From NCBI RefSeq assembly GCF_000327065.1, contig NC_019936.1, positions 3,438,001-3,502,000 on the forward strand: a DNA stretch of 64,000 bases. Reading direction: 5' to 3'. This document shows positions 27,393 through 38,689 of this stretch, piece after piece (within the stretch, counting starts at the first letter, position 1; each line of letters begins with the position of its first letter). Under the pieces are notes generated by a model. The model saw only the letters and a list, made by a program, of their open reading frames with translations, did not search any database and had not been told where the DNA came from. This stretch comes from Stutzerimonas stutzeri RCH2 (GTDB lineage Bacteria > Pseudomonadota > Gammaproteobacteria > Pseudomonadales > Pseudomonadaceae). Both the position numbers and the translations under genes were made by a program.

Positions 27393-28703
27393 TCAGCCCT
27401 TGATGCGGTACTCGGCGCTGCGGGCGTGAGCAGTGAGCGATTCACCACGGGCCAGCACCGACGCCACCTTGCCCAGCGTCGAGGCTCCCTCGGCCGAGCA
27501 ATTGATGATCGACGAACGCTTCTGGAAGTCGTACACCCCCAGTGGCGAGGAGAAGCGCGCGGTGCCCGAGGTTGGCAGTACGTGGTTTGGTCCGGCGCAG
27601 TAGTCGCCCAGCGCCTCTGCGGTGTAGCGACCCATGAAGATCGCCCCGGCATGACGAATCTGCGGCAGCCACTGCTCAGGCTCAGCGACCGACAGCTCCA
27701 GATGCTCCGGCGCGATGCGATTGGCAACTTCGATCGCCTGCTGCATATCGGCGACGAGGATCAGCGCGCCACGCCCCTCGATAGAAGTACGGGCGATATC
27801 GGCACGCTCCAGGGTGGGCAGCAAGCGAGCAATGCTTTCGGCGACTCGATCGAGAAATTCGGCATCCGGGCTGACCAGGATGGACTGGGCGTCCTCGTCA
27901 TGCTCGGCCTGGGAAAACAGGTCCATCGCAATCCAGTCGGGGTCGGTCTGTCCGTCGCAGACCACCAGGATTTCCGATGGACCGGCAATCATGTCGATAC
28001 CAACCTTGCCGAACACGTGACGCTTGGCGGTCGCCACGTAGATGTTCCCCGGGCCCACAATCTTGTCCACCGGCGGCACGCTCTCGGTGCCGTATGCCAG
28101 AGCAGCAACGGCCTGCGCTCCGCCAATGGTGAACACCCGATCGACGCCGGCGATGCAGGCTGCAGCAAGCACCAGCTCGTTGAGTTCGCCACGTGGAGTC
28201 GGCACGACCATGACGACTTCAGGCACACCGGCGACCTTGGCCGGAATGGCGTTCATCAATACCGACGACGGATAGGACGCCTTGCCGCCGGGCACGTAGA
28301 GCCCGGCGCGATCCAGCGGGGTGACTTTCTGCCCAAGTACCGTGCCGTCGGCTTCGGTATAGGTCCAGGAGTCCTGCTTCTGCCGCTCGTGATAGCTGCT
28401 CACGCGCTCGGCGGCGATCTCCAGGGCCTCGCGCTGCGCTGGCGTGATGCGCTCCAGAGCCTGCTCCAGGCGCGCGCGCGGCAGGATCAGATCGGCCATG
28501 GAGGCAACCTGCAGCCCATCGAAGCGCTGGGTCAGTTCGACCAGCGCCGCATCGCCGCGCTCGCGTACAGCCTTGATGATCTCCAACACCCTCTCGTTCA
28601 CGCCTTCGTCGGAAACGCTTTCCCAGCTCAGCAGATGATCCAGATGACGAGCGAAATCGGCATCGGCAGCGTTGAGTCGGCGAATGGCGGAGGGAGCGGT
28701 CAT
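27393..28703 (-). CDS. hisD: Histidinol dehydrogenase
   Basis: HisD carries out the two final NAD-dependent oxidations from histidinol to histidine. The 436-residue chain has the conserved blocks [36 protein letters not shown] and the zinc-site segments [14 protein letters not shown] and APEHLEL. I start at [20 protein letters not shown]; an ATG four codons upstream is possible. The order murA-hisG-hisD-hisC on one strand is the usual pseudomonad arrangement, outside a classical his operon. Confidence 0.96.
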   Translation of the reverse strand: MTAPSAIRRLNAADADFARHLDHLLSWESVSDEGVNERVLEIIKAVRERGDAALVELTQRFDGLQVASMADLILPRARLEQALERITPAQREALEIAAERVSSYHERQKQDSWTYTEADGTVLGQKVTPLDRAGLYVPGGKASYPSSVLMNAIPAKVAGVPEVVMVVPTPRGELNELVLAAACIAGVDRVFTIGGAQAVAALAYGTESVPPVDKIVGPGNIYVATAKRHVFGKVGIDMIAGPSEILVVCDGQTDPDWIAMDLFSQAEHDEDAQSILVSPDAEFLDRVAESIARLLPTLERADIARTSIEGRGALILVADMQQAIEVANRIAPEHLELSVAEPEQWLPQIRHAGAIFMGRYTAEALGDYCAGPNHVLPTSGTARFSSPLGVYDFQKRSSIINCSAEGASTLGKVASVLARGESLTAHARSAEYRIKG

Positions 28704-28872
28704 AGCGGGCCTCATGGTTGGCTAGGCATCGGAAGCGGCCGGCTTCATTGCAACGGCACGAAGCGCAGGCCGGGCTCTCAGGCGCCGCTAGAATATCAAG
28801 CCCACCGTGCGGGCACCTGAGAATTTCAGCTATGACACGGATAGGCAGGCGCGGTGGTCACCGCGAGATTCA

Positions 28873-29505
28873 TCAATGCTGATGCTGCTGGACTGCCGCG
28901 TGCAGGATGTCGATCAGCGCCTGGATACGCGCGTGCTGCATTTTCATGGAGGCCTTGTTCACTACCAGGCGGGAACTGATGTGAGCGATCAGCTCCTGGG
29001 GTTCCAGCCCGTTGGCGCGCAACGTATTGCCAGTGTCGACCACGTCGATGATCTTGTCCGCCAGCCCCACCAGCGGCGCGAGTTCCATGGAGCCGTACAG
29101 CTTGATGATGTCGACCTGACGGCCCTGCTCGGCGTAGTAGCGCTTGGCGACGTTGACGAACTTGGTTGCAACCCGCAGACGGCCCTTGGGCTCTGGCGCA
29201 CCGACCTTGCCGGCAGTCATCAGTTTGCAGTTGGCGATACGCAGATCCAGCGGCTCGTATAGCCCCTGTCCACCGTACTCCATCAACACGTCCTTGCCGG
29301 CGACGCCAAGATCGGCTGCGCCATGCTCGACATAGGTAGGCACATCGGTAGCACGAACGATCAGCAGACGAACGTCATCCTGGGTAGTCGGAATGATCAG
29401 CTTGCGGCTCTTGTCCGGATTCTCGGTGGGTACGATACCGGCCGCGGCGAGCAACGGCAGGGTGTCGTCGAGGATGCGGCCTTTGGACAGGGCGATGGTG
29501 AGCAT
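28873..29505 (-). CDS. hisG: ATP phosphoribosyltransferase, short form
   Basis: HisG makes phosphoribosyl-ATP from ATP and PRPP, the first step of histidine synthesis. The 210-residue chain ([19 protein letters not shown] at the start) is the short form, which lacks the C-terminal regulatory domain and needs HisZ for activity and feedback control. No hisZ is in this window. The ATG at 29505 has the conserved N terminus; upstream in-frame codons are not conserved. A large palindromic repeat lies between hisG and murA. Confidence 0.96.
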   Translation of the reverse strand: MLTIALSKGRILDDTLPLLAAAGIVPTENPDKSRKLIIPTTQDDVRLLIVRATDVPTYVEHGAADLGVAGKDVLMEYGGQGLYEPLDLRIANCKLMTAGKVGAPEPKGRLRVATKFVNVAKRYYAEQGRQVDIIKLYGSMELAPLVGLADKIIDVVDTGNTLRANGLEPQELIAHISSRLVVNKASMKMQHARIQALIDILHAAVQQHQH

Positions 29506-29569
29506 GGAGCGTTTTCCTTGAACGGCAACGGCCAACCTTGGGGGCGACCACATGACCAACTGCGATTTC

Positions 29570-29672
29570 GCGAGCTAGAGTCATGCAAGGCAAAAACAGG
29601 CGAGGAAGCGGAGTTTACTAGCTGTAAATGAGCATTCCGAGCCTGTTTTTAACGCAGCAGGACCGACGCGCA
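29570..29672. repeat. Palindromic intergenic element between murA and hisG
   Basis: AAAAACAGGC (29592-29601) pairs with GCCTGTTTTT (29641-29650). Inside these arms GGAA (29604-29607) faces TTCC (29635-29638), and GTTTAC (29613-29618) faces GTAAAT (29624-29629). So nearly the whole 59-bp core folds into one long stem-loop with U-tails on both strands. The flanks (CGAGCTAGAGTCATGCAAGGC and AACGCAGCAGG) look like the ends of an extragenic repeat family of pseudomonads. Only one copy is in this window. Confidence 0.6.
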
Positions 29673-29683
29673 GCAGATCGCTA

Positions 29684-31292
<1,609 letters not shown>

Positions 31293-31391
31293 GTTCAACC
31301 TCGATCGGCGCAGCACGCGCACGGGCCGGTCATCATACAAAAAAGCCTGGAAGCTGCGAACCCCGAACCTTGCCGAACCGACGGAGATATC

Positions 31392-31883
31392 TCAATCAAG
31401 CGTCTCGGCACCCTGATCGCGACTGGAGCGATGCCGCGAACGACCGCTATCGCTCTGCACGGCGGGGAAACGCGAGGATGCAAAGCGCACGACCAGGATT
31501 GCCAACGCCAGCAGCAGGATCGCGCCGGAAACGTAGACCACGCCCATATCGGGCCGGTGATGATGCGAGATGTCGGAAATCAGCAAACGGGTCAGCGCGG
31601 TGATGGCCACATAGATCAGGAAACGCACCGGCATATGATTGGTCTTGAAATAGATCCCAACCATCGCGCCAAGCTCGAGGTAGATGAACAGCAGCAGGAT
31701 GTCATCAACGGTGATGTGGCCCTTCTCGACCATGCCGAGAAACGCCATGACTGCCGCCCAGGCTGTGACGGCGCCAATCGCGAACAACGCCAGATAGTGA
31801 AAGCTCTCGACCAGCAGGTTGCCCAGCGACTCGGCCAGCTCATGCAAGCTGTCACGCAAGGTTTCGGCCCAACGCAGCTTCAT
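31392..31883 (-). CDS. PsiE-like (COG3223) phosphate-starvation-inducible membrane protein
   Basis: This 163-residue protein has four hydrophobic segments (YLALFAIGAVTAWAAVMAFL; ILLLFIYLELGAMVGIYF; PVRFLIYVAITALTRLLI; MGVVYVSGAILLLALAILVV) and resembles the PsiE family. The function of PsiE is unknown. The gene sits between mlaB and ibaG, a position where P. aeruginosa and E. coli have no gene to my knowledge. It is co-directional with 13 bases between it and mlaB. Arg/Ser-rich C-terminal tail follows the last helix. Family assignment is moderate. Confidence 0.78.
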   Translation of the reverse strand: MKLRWAETLRDSLHELAESLGNLLVESFHYLALFAIGAVTAWAAVMAFLGMVEKGHITVDDILLLFIYLELGAMVGIYFKTNHMPVRFLIYVAITALTRLLISDISHHHRPDMGVVYVSGAILLLALAILVVRFASSRFPAVQSDSGRSRHRSSRDQGAETLD

Positions 31884-31896
31884 ACGACGATTCCTT

Positions 31897-32211
31897 TCAA
31901 GCCTGGGATGTTTCCAGCGGGAGAATATCCAACAATCCGGACACCTTGGCGATCTTCAGCATATCGGCCGGCAACGCCGCGACACGCAACCCGACCCCGG
32001 CGGCCTTGGCGTCACGCATGAAAGCCAGCAACAAGGAAAGCCCGACGCTGCTGGAGCGCTCGACCGCCGAGCAATCCAAGGTAAGCGGAACACGGCTGCC
32101 ACTGATCAGCGCCCGCCCGGCCTCGCGAAGAGCCGGACCTGTACGGTAGTCCAGCACGCCGGCCAGGCATAACTCACCTTCGGCACCCGGCTCGATCCGC
32201 GCCTCACTCAT
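31897..32211 (-). CDS. mlaB: MlaB, STAS-domain component of the Mla lipid transporter
   Basis: MlaB is the cytoplasmic STAS protein bound to the ATPase MlaF; it stabilises the MlaFEDB complex. The 104-residue chain has the STAS core VPLTLDCSAVERSSSVGLSL, with the Ser-Ser-Val-Gly segment matching the conserved Thr/Ser contact with MlaF. I start at the ATG at 32211, which overlaps the last 8 bases of mlaC. A TTG two codons upstream is also open. Confidence 0.93.
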   Translation of the reverse strand: MSEARIEPGAEGELCLAGVLDYRTGPALREAGRALISGSRVPLTLDCSAVERSSSVGLSLLLAFMRDAKAAGVGLRVAALPADMLKIAKVSGLLDILPLETSQA

Positions 32212-32857
32212 CGCCAACCGCCTGCTGACCAGCCTCGGTATCCTTGGCGCGCGCTACCACCTCGGCCCAACCATTAATGGTCTTGTCCAGATCGTTGCCG
32301 TTACGCTGCATGGAGTCGGCGAACTGATCGCGGAACAGCTTGCCGATATTGATGCCATTGATGATGACGTTGCGCACGCGCCATTCGCCATCGTTGACCA
32401 TGGTGTAGGACACCGGATAGATCTCGCCCTGACGCCCCACCACTTCCATACCAACACTGGTGCGCTTGGGGTCCTGCTTGCCGCTGGGCGGCAATACGCG
32501 GATCTGCTGATTGTTGTACTCCAGCAGAGCGTTGCCATAGAACTGCATCAGGCTGCGCTTGAAGTTTTCCTGGAAACGCTGCATCTGCTCGGGAGAAGCG
32601 TTGCGCGAGTATTTGACGGTCATGATGCTGCGCGAGATGCCATCAGCATCGACCACCGGACCCAGGATCTCATTGAGCGAATCGTAGAAGGCCGCTGGAT
32701 CGCTGCGGTACTGCTCCTTGTTGGCCTTGAGATCAGCCAGCAACTCATCGGTGGTCTTCTGAATCACCTGATGCGCAGTCAGCGCGGCCTGGGAATACAT
32801 GGGCAATATGGCCAGCAGAATCAGCAGGCCGCGACGCAAGGCAGTCATCATGTTCAT
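32204..32857 (-). CDS. mlaC: MlaC, periplasmic phospholipid carrier
   Basis: MlaC shuttles glycerophospholipid between the outer-membrane MlaA complex and the inner-membrane MlaFEDB transporter. The 217-residue chain has a cleavable signal peptide (residues 1-24, LLILLAILPMYSQAA), then the Tol_Tol_Ttg2 fold with VMTVKYSRNASPEQMQRFQ and the C-terminal YPVSYTMVNDGEWRVRNVI. It follows mlaD by five bases. In P. aeruginosa the same operon is called ttg2. Confidence 0.95.
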   Translation of the reverse strand: MNMMTALRRGLLILLAILPMYSQAALTAHQVIQKTTDELLADLKANKEQYRSDPAAFYDSLNEILGPVVDADGISRSIMTVKYSRNASPEQMQRFQENFKRSLMQFYGNALLEYNNQQIRVLPPSGKQDPKRTSVGMEVVGRQGEIYPVSYTMVNDGEWRVRNVIINGINIGKLFRDQFADSMQRNGNDLDKTINGWAEVVARAKDTEAGQQAVGDE

Positions 32858-32862
32858 ATCCT

Positions 32863-33321
32863 TCAGTCTCTATTTACCGAATTGAGCAGGAATTTGCCGA
32901 TCAGATCCTCTAGTACCAGCGAGGACTGGGTGTCCTGAATGGTGTCACCATCCTTCAGCAACTCGTCATCGCCACCCACGCTGATGCCGACGTACTTCTC
33001 GCCGAGCAGGCCGGCAGTCAGGATCGAAGCGGTAGAGTCCGCCGGCAGGATGTTCACGTCCTGCTGGATTTCCAGGGTCACCCGACCGGTGTAGCTATCA
33101 CGATCCAGGTCGATCGCCGTGACCTTGCCGATCGTCACACCGGCCATGGTCACCTTGGATCGGACCGTCAAACCGGCAATGTTGTCGAAATAGGCGTACA
33201 ACTTGTACGTGTCGGCGCTGCCCACACTCAACCCGCTGACGCGCAGCGACAGCAGCAACAAGGCCAGCAGGCCGGCAAGCAGGAACAGCCCGACACCCAT
33301 TTCCAGTGTGCGGATACGCAT
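32863..33321 (-). CDS. mlaD: MlaD, MCE-domain component of the Mla transporter
   Basis: MlaD forms a hexameric MCE ring anchored in the inner membrane, through which lipids pass. The 152-residue chain has one N-terminal helix (LEMGVGLFLLAGLLALLLLS) and a single MCE domain at about residues 40-117 (YAYFDNIAGLTVRSKVTMAG). The C-terminal helix (LEDLIGKFLLNSV) lines the pore. It overlaps mlaE by one base. Confidence 0.96.
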   Translation of the reverse strand: MRIRTLEMGVGLFLLAGLLALLLLSLRVSGLSVGSADTYKLYAYFDNIAGLTVRSKVTMAGVTIGKVTAIDLDRDSYTGRVTLEIQQDVNILPADSTASILTAGLLGEKYVGISVGGDDELLKDGDTIQDTQSSLVLEDLIGKFLLNSVNRD

Positions 33322-34118
33322 CAGAAATCTCCAAACATCAACGCGGTCAAAATGAAATCGAGGCCGAGCACTGCCAGCGAGGCATACACCACGGTCCGGG
33401 TGGTGGCACGACTGATACCTTCAGAAGTGGGCTCGCAGTCGTAGCCCTGAAACACGGCAATCCAGGTGACCACCAGCGCAAACACCACGCTCTTGATCAC
33501 GCCGTTGAGCACATCCGAGTGGAAGTTGACACTGTTCTGCATGTTGGCCCAGAACGAACCTTCATAGACACCCAGCCAGTCCACCGCGACCATCGCCCCG
33601 CCCCAGATGCCGACTACATTGAAGATCAATGTCAGCAGCGGCAGCGAAATGAAGCCCGCCCACAGGCGCGGCGCGATGATGTACTTGAGCGGATCGACAC
33701 CAATCATTTCCAGACTCGAGAGCTGCTCGGTGGATTTCATGTTGCCGATCTCAGCCGCCAGGGCCGAGCCGGCACGTCCGGCGAACAGCAGCGCGGTCAC
33801 TACCGGCCCGAGCTCCCGCAACAGGGTCAAGGCGACCATCTGCCCGACCGCCTGCTCGGACCCGTAGCTGCTGAGGATGTTGTAGCCCTGCAGCGCCAGC
33901 ACCATGCCAATGAAAATGCCGGACACCACGACGATCGCCAGCGACAGCACACCGACCGAATAAAGTTGCTTGACCAGCAGCGAGAAGCCATTGCGCAGGC
34001 CGCTGCGGCCAAACAGGGCATGCACCAGAAAAATGGTCGAGCGCCCGAGGGCCGCCAGCACATCCAGACCGGCGCGCCCCAGCAACGCGACTCGATCCAA
34101 CAAGGAACGCTTACGCAT
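33321..34118 (-). CDS. mlaE: MlaE, permease of the Mla transporter
   Basis: MlaE is the permease dimer of the ABC-type Mla complex. The 265-residue chain has five to six transmembrane helices, including the conserved motif [20 protein letters not shown], which contains the coupling Glu/Gly segment of MlaE/TGD1 proteins, and [20 protein letters not shown]. The ATG at 34118 overlaps mlaF by eight bases. A 21-codon upstream extension is open but not conserved. Confidence 0.96.
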   Translation of the reverse strand: MRKRSLLDRVALLGRAGLDVLAALGRSTIFLVHALFGRSGLRNGFSLLVKQLYSVGVLSLAIVVVSGIFIGMVLALQGYNILSSYGSEQAVGQMVALTLLRELGPVVTALLFAGRAGSALAAEIGNMKSTEQLSSLEMIGVDPLKYIIAPRLWAGFISLPLLTLIFNVVGIWGGAMVAVDWLGVYEGSFWANMQNSVNFHSDVLNGVIKSVVFALVVTWIAVFQGYDCEPTSEGISRATTRTVVYASLAVLGLDFILTALMFGDF

Positions 34119-34926
34119 CGGTGCCTCCCAGCAAATCGTCGGCGTAAGCCGGCGCGGGAAAATGGAACGGCACCGGCCCATCAGCCGAACCCTTCATGAA
34201 TTGTCGAATACGCGGATTATCCGACTCCATCAATTCGGCCGGCGTGCCCTGCCCGAGCACCTGGGAATCACCCACCACATAGATGTAATCAGCGATGGAA
34301 GCGGTTTCGGCCAGGTCGTGGGACACCACGATACTGGTGATACCCAACGCATCGTTGAGCAACCGGATCAGGCGCACCAGCACGCCCATCGCGATCGGGT
34401 CCTGCCCGGCGAAAGGCTCGTCGTACATAAGAATTTGCGGGTCAAGCGCAATCGCCCGTGCGAGCGCGACTCGCCGTTTCATACCACCGGAGAGTTCGTC
34501 GGGCATCAGCTCGATGGCGCCGCGCAGGCCGACTGCTTCCAACTTCATCAGCACGATGTCGCGGATCATCTCGTCCGGCAGCTTGGTGTGCACGCGCAGG
34601 GGGAAGGCGACGTTTTCGAACACGTCCAGATCGGTAAAAAGTGCGCCGCTCTGAAAGAGCACGCCCATCTGCTTGCGCATGTCGAACAGCTCGCTACGCG
34701 AAAGGCTCGGCAGGTTATTACCGGCTACCCACACCTCACCTCGCGACGGCATCAGCTGAGCGGCGATCAGCCGCAGCAGAGTCGTCTTGCCGCACCCGGA
34801 CGGCCCCATGATGGCCGTGACCTTCCCTCGCGGGATCGCGATGTCGACATTATTGAAGATACTGCGCTCGCCTCGCATGAAGGTCACTCCCTTCAGCTCG
34901 ACCGCGTAGTCGTTGCTGGCGCTCAT
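34111..34926 (-). CDS. mlaF: MlaF, ATPase of the Mla lipid transporter
   Basis: MlaF is the ABC ATPase of the MlaFEDB complex, which maintains outer-membrane lipid asymmetry. The 271-residue chain has Walker [10 protein letters not shown], signature [15 protein letters not shown], Walker [16 protein letters not shown] and the switch His of VVSHD. The C-terminal tail (about residues 245-271) is the extension that embraces the partner subunit. It is first in the mlaFEDCB operon, and a promoter lies 84-112 bases upstream. Confidence 0.96.
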   Translation of the reverse strand: MSASNDYAVELKGVTFMRGERSIFNNVDIAIPRGKVTAIMGPSGCGKTTLLRLIAAQLMPSRGEVWVAGNNLPSLSRSELFDMRKQMGVLFQSGALFTDLDVFENVAFPLRVHTKLPDEMIRDIVLMKLEAVGLRGAIELMPDELSGGMKRRVALARAIALDPQILMYDEPFAGQDPIAMGVLVRLIRLLNDALGITSIVVSHDLAETASIADYIYVVGDSQVLGQGTPAELMESDNPRIRQFMKGSADGPVPFHFPAPAYADDLLGGTDA

Positions 34927-35009
34927 CTGGTCTCCTTGCATGCAGTCTGCGAAACAGACGGTTCCCGTTGGCGCCGGGATACTTTCTGCCTGACCGTTTT
35001 CGGGCGCGC

Positions 35010-35038
35010 ACTATAGCACCGCCCCTATGGCCGCCCAA
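35010..35038 (-). promoter_or_regulatory. Sigma70-type promoter of mlaFEDCB
   Basis: On the minus strand TTGGGC (35038-35033) and TATAGT (35015-35010) are 17 bp apart. The predicted leader to the mlaF ATG is about 75-80 nt. The -35 is weak. Confidence 0.55.
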
Positions 35039-35169
35039 CCAATGAGCGTTTCAGCAGATGACTAGCGACACGCCCGTTCAGCCTGGGTTCAGCTGGCAGT
35101 GATCAAATCCATCAGTCGCACCCAGCCTGACCCGCCGACATTTTCCATCAGCGGCAGCCCGTTTCTCGC

Positions 35170-35175
35170 TATAAT
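35170..35175 (+). promoter_or_regulatory. -10 box of the kdsD promoter
   Basis: TATAAT lies 33 bases before the kdsD ATG. No convincing -35 is at the expected distance (ATCAGC region), so the promoter may need an activator. Confidence 0.45.
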
Positions 35176-35207
35176 CCGCGCCTTTTAATCGGACGACCTC
35201 GCCAGCC

Positions 35208-36182
35208 ATGAGCCAGAGCAGCCAGTTGATCGAAACCGCGCAACGCACCATCCGCCTGGAAATCGAGGCAGTTGAACAGCTGAACGCCAGAATCGACGCA
35301 AGCTTCGTCAGCGCATGCGAACTGATCCTGGCGTGCAAGGGCCGTGTAGTCGTGGTCGGCATGGGCAAATCCGGGCACATCGGCCGCAAGATCGCCGCGA
35401 CCCTTGCCAGCACCGGCACCGCCGCCTTTTTCGTGCACCCGGCCGAAGCCAGCCATGGCGACATGGGCATGATCACGCAGGATGACGTGGTACTGGCCCT
35501 GTCCAATTCCGGCACTACCAGCGAGATCGTCACCCTGCTGCCGCTGATCAAGCGCCTCGGCATCACGCTGATCAGCATGACCGGCAATCCAAACTCGGTA
35601 CTGGCCAAGGCCGCCGCGGTAAATCTGGATGCCAGCGTCAGCATCGAAGCCTGCCCCCTGAATCTGGCACCGACCTCATCCACTACCGCGAGCCTGGTGC
35701 TGGGCGATGCACTGGCCATCGCGCTGCTGGAAGCCCGCGGTTTCACCGCCGAAGATTTTGCCTTTTCTCACCCAGGCGGCGCACTGGGCCGCCGGCTGCT
35801 GCTCAAGGTCGAGCATGTGATGCACACAGGCGAGCGCCTGCCCAGAGTGCCGCGCGGGACCTCGCTGCGCGACGCCCTGCTGGAGATGACGCAAAAAGGT
35901 CTGGGCATGACCGTTATCGTCGAAACGGACGGACGGCTGGCTGGAATCTTCACCGACGGCGATCTACGCCGCGCGCTGGACAAGGGAGTGGATGTACGCC
36001 AGACCAGCATCGACGAGGTCATGACCGTTCACGGCAAGACTGCCAACGCGGAAATGCTTGCTGCCGAGGCGCTGAAGATTATGGAAGACCACAAGATCAG
36101 TTCACTGGTGGTGATCGACGATAGCGAGCTGCCGGTCGGCGCGCTGAACATGCACGACCTGCTGCGCGCGGGGGTGATGTAA
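35208..36182 (+). CDS. kdsD: D-arabinose 5-phosphate isomerase
   Basis: KdsD converts ribulose 5-phosphate to arabinose 5-phosphate, the first step of Kdo synthesis for LPS. The 324-residue chain has a SIS domain (VVVVGMGKSGHIGRKIA near residue 45, SNSGTTSEIVTLLPLI near 102) and two CBS domains from about residue 205 (MHTGERLPRVPRGTSLRDAL; MTVHGKTANAEMLAAEAL). The stop overlaps the kdsC start by one base (TAATG). It heads the kdsD-kdsC-lptCAB-rpoN cluster. Confidence 0.97.
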   Translation: MSQSSQLIETAQRTIRLEIEAVEQLNARIDASFVSACELILACKGRVVVVGMGKSGHIGRKIAATLASTGTAAFFVHPAEASHGDMGMITQDDVVLALSNSGTTSEIVTLLPLIKRLGITLISMTGNPNSVLAKAAAVNLDASVSIEACPLNLAPTSSTTASLVLGDALAIALLEARGFTAEDFAFSHPGGALGRRLLLKVEHVMHTGERLPRVPRGTSLRDALLEMTQKGLGMTVIVETDGRLAGIFTDGDLRRALDKGVDVRQTSIDEVMTVHGKTANAEMLAAEALKIMEDHKISSLVVIDDSELPVGALNMHDLLRAGVM

Positions 36183-36706
36183 TGCACGAGCACCTGCTGC
36201 AACGCGCCCGCGACATCCGCCTGGCGATCTTCGATGTGGATGGCGTTCTGACCGACGGTCGCCTGTATTTTCTTACCGACGGTAGCGAGTTCAAAACCTT
36301 CAACACGCTGGATGGCCATGGCATCAAGATGCTGATCAATTCCGGCGTGCGCACCGCAATCATCAGCGGCCGCAAGACGCCGGTAGTGGAACGTCGCGCG
36401 CAGAATCTGGGCATCCAACATCTTTACCAGGGCCGCGAAGACAAGCTGGTCGTGCTCGACGAGCTGCTCGCCGAACTTGGCCTGAGCTACTCTGAGGTGG
36501 CCTATCTCGGCGACGATTTGCCGGACCTGCCCGTGATACGCCGTGTCGGCCTCGGCATGGCAGTCGCCAGCGCCGACTCGTTTGTCCGTGAGCATTCGCA
36601 CGGCGTGACGCAAGCACGCGGCGGTGAAGGTGCGGCGCGCGAGTTCTGCGAACTGATTATGCGCGCCCAGGGCACCCTGGCCGCCGCGCAAAACGCTTAT
36701 CTGTAG
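36182..36706 (+). CDS. kdsC: Kdo 8-phosphate phosphatase KdsC
   Basis: KdsC removes the phosphate from Kdo 8-P. The 174-residue chain is a compact HAD phosphatase of type C0: motif I is FDVDGVLTDG (residues 16-25, nucleophile Asp17), motif II is the SGRK segment, and motif III is YLGDDLPDLPV. It follows kdsD directly and is separated from lptC by eight bases. Confidence 0.97.
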   Translation: MHEHLLQRARDIRLAIFDVDGVLTDGRLYFLTDGSEFKTFNTLDGHGIKMLINSGVRTAIISGRKTPVVERRAQNLGIQHLYQGREDKLVVLDELLAELGLSYSEVAYLGDDLPDLPVIRRVGLGMAVASADSFVREHSHGVTQARGGEGAAREFCELIMRAQGTLAAAQNAYL

Positions 36707-36714
36707 AGGTCTGG

Positions 36715-37287
36715 ATGCTTCGCAAACTGCGCTTCGCCGCCCTGCTGACCTTGATCGCTGCGCTGTTGGTAGCGATCGGCTACTGGAATATCCGTCCGGA
36801 AAGCTTCATGCAACAGCCTCCGGCCGCCACTGCCGAGACGCCTGATGTCGATTTCTACGTGATCAACTCGCGCACGGTTCAGTACCAGCCCGACGGCAAG
36901 CGCAACTACGAACTGACGGCAGACAAGCTCGAGCACATCAAGGCCAGCGATGTCAGCCTGCTGACCAAACCCGACCTGATGTCCTATCGCGGTACCGAGC
37001 TGCCCTGGCACGTGCGCAGCGAGCGCGGCGAAGTATCGGCCGAGGGCGACGAGGTCCTGCTGATCGACAAGGTTCGGGTCGAGCGCACTGATGCCAAAGG
37101 CCGCCCGACGATCCTTACCACCAGCCGCCTGACGGTGTGGCCGGACAAGGATTATGCCGAGACCAACCAAGCCGTTAGAATCGAGGCCGCCAATGGCGTG
37201 ACCACCGCAACCGGCATGAAAGCGTACATGGATGACGGCAGGATGCTCCTGCTGTCCAACGTAAGAGGCCAGCATGAGCTGCGTTAA
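36715..37287 (+). CDS. lptC: LptC, LPS export bridge subunit
   Basis: LptC is a bitopic inner-membrane protein linking the LptB2FG extractor to the periplasmic bridge. The 190-residue chain has one N-terminal transmembrane helix (FAALLTLIAALLVAIGYW) and a periplasmic beta-jellyroll (YVINSRTVQYQPDGKRNYEL; MSYRGTELPWHVRSERGEV). Its last 14 bases overlap the start of lptA. Confidence 0.94.
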   Translation: MLRKLRFAALLTLIAALLVAIGYWNIRPESFMQQPPAATAETPDVDFYVINSRTVQYQPDGKRNYELTADKLEHIKASDVSLLTKPDLMSYRGTELPWHVRSERGEVSAEGDEVLLIDKVRVERTDAKGRPTILTTSRLTVWPDKDYAETNQAVRIEAANGVTTATGMKAYMDDGRMLLLSNVRGQHELR

Positions 37288-37819
37288 GACTCTCCCCCTC
37301 CTGCTCGGTTTGAGCGCCTTCTGGCTCGGCGCCAGCGCCTGGGCGCTTCCCGAGGATCGTGAACAGCCAATCCGCGTACAGGCCGATTCCGCCGAACTCG
37401 ACGACCGACAGGGCGTAGCGGTATATCGCGGCGACGTGGTCATCACCCAGGGCACGATGAAGATCACCGGTGACACGGTGACCATCACCCAGGATGGCAA
37501 TGGCGATGTCGAGGTCTTCACTTCCATCGGCAAGCCGGCCTATTACGAGCAGAAACCGGCGGTGGACAAGGAGATCGTCAAGGCCTACGGCCTGACCATC
37601 CAGTACTTCGCCGCCAATGAGCGCATCGTCCTCATCGACCAGGCCAAGGTCGTTCAGGAAGGCAACACATTCGAAGGCGAAAAGATTGTCTATGACACCC
37701 GTCGCCAGATCGTCAATGCCGGTCGCGCCACCAATGCCGATGTGACCACGCCGCGCCCGCGCGTCGACATGGTGATCCAGCCGCGCAAACGCGACCAAGC
37801 CACGGAGCAGCCGGAGTAA
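37274..37819 (+). CDS. lptA: LptA (LptH), periplasmic LPS bridge protein
   Basis: LptA monomers stack to make the slide that carries LPS across the periplasm; in P. aeruginosa the same gene is called lptH. A signal peptide (residues 1-25, ending ASAWA) is followed by the OstA-type jellyroll ([20 protein letters not shown]). The 181-residue length is normal. The final TAA overlaps the lptB ATG (TAATG). The C-terminal 20 residues are basic and variable. Confidence 0.95.
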   Translation: MSCVKTLPLLLGLSAFWLGASAWALPEDREQPIRVQADSAELDDRQGVAVYRGDVVITQGTMKITGDTVTITQDGNGDVEVFTSIGKPAYYEQKPAVDKEIVKAYGLTIQYFAANERIVLIDQAKVVQEGNTFEGEKIVYDTRRQIVNAGRATNADVTTPRPRVDMVIQPRKRDQATEQPE

Positions 37820-38544
37820 TGGCCGTTCTCAAAGCCCAGCATCTGGCCAAGAGCTACAAGAGTCGTCAGGTCGTGCGCGACGTCAGCCTGTCCATCGAGA
37901 GCGGGCAGATCGTTGGCCTGCTCGGCCCGAATGGCGCTGGCAAGACCACCTGCTTCTACATGATCGTCGGCCTGGTGAATGCCGATCAGGGCCGCGTGCT
38001 GATCGATCAGAACGACGTCACCCACCTGCCGATGCACGGCCGCGCGCGCGCTGGCATTGGCTACCTGCCGCAGGAAGCGTCGATCTTTCGCAAACTCTCG
38101 GTGGCCGACAACATCATGGCCATTCTCGAGACGCGCAAAGATCTGGACCGCAGCGGCCGCCAGCAGGCGCTGGAAGGTCTGCTGCAGGAGTTCCACATCA
38201 ACCATATCCGTGACAGCCTCGGCATGAGCCTGTCCGGCGGCGAGCGCCGCCGGGTGGAAATCGCCCGCGCCCTGGCTACCGCGCCGAAGTTCATCCTGCT
38301 TGATGAGCCCTTCGCTGGCGTGGACCCGATCTCGGTGGGCGATATCAAACAGATCATCCATCACCTCAAGGCCAAGGGCATCGGCGTGCTGATCACCGAT
38401 CACAATGTCCGTGAAACGCTGGATATCTGCGAAACCGCCTACATCGTCAATGACGGGCAACTGATCGCCGAAGGCGATGCACAGACCATCCTCAGCAACC
38501 AGCTGGTCAAGGAAGTCTACCTGGGCCACGAATTCCGGCTGTAA
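37819..38544 (+). CDS. lptB: LptB, ATPase of the LPS export complex
   Basis: LptB is the ABC ATPase that powers extraction of LPS by LptFG. The 241-residue chain has Walker [10 protein letters not shown] near residue 36, signature [15 protein letters not shown], Walker [15 protein letters not shown] and the switch His in [10 protein letters not shown]. It is the last gene before rpoN; the lptB-rpoN order is conserved in gammaproteobacteria. Confidence 0.98.
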   Translation: MAVLKAQHLAKSYKSRQVVRDVSLSIESGQIVGLLGPNGAGKTTCFYMIVGLVNADQGRVLIDQNDVTHLPMHGRARAGIGYLPQEASIFRKLSVADNIMAILETRKDLDRSGRQQALEGLLQEFHINHIRDSLGMSLSGGERRRVEIARALATAPKFILLDEPFAGVDPISVGDIKQIIHHLKAKGIGVLITDHNVRETLDICETAYIVNDGQLIAEGDAQTILSNQLVKEVYLGHEFRL

Positions 38545-38603
38545 CGCGGATTTTTTGCTCGGCTCGGCAAATCGGCTCTAGGCAAAGGCTTCGTCGGCAG
38601 GCA

Positions 38604-38609
38604 TATAAT
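38604..38609 (+). promoter_or_regulatory. -10 box upstream of rpoN
   Basis: A perfect TATAAT lies 81 bases before the rpoN ATG, in the 145-bp lptB-rpoN gap. The -35 region (near GGCAAAG) is weak. It would give rpoN-hpf-ptsN-rapZ-ptsO a transcript of its own. Confidence 0.45.
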
Positions 38610-38689
38610 TTGCTTTCGCTGGCGCCCTGGGCGCGGCATGTCGGAATGGGCGCGGTTGCGCCGGCATACAAGGTTCGAAGTCCTCTGCC

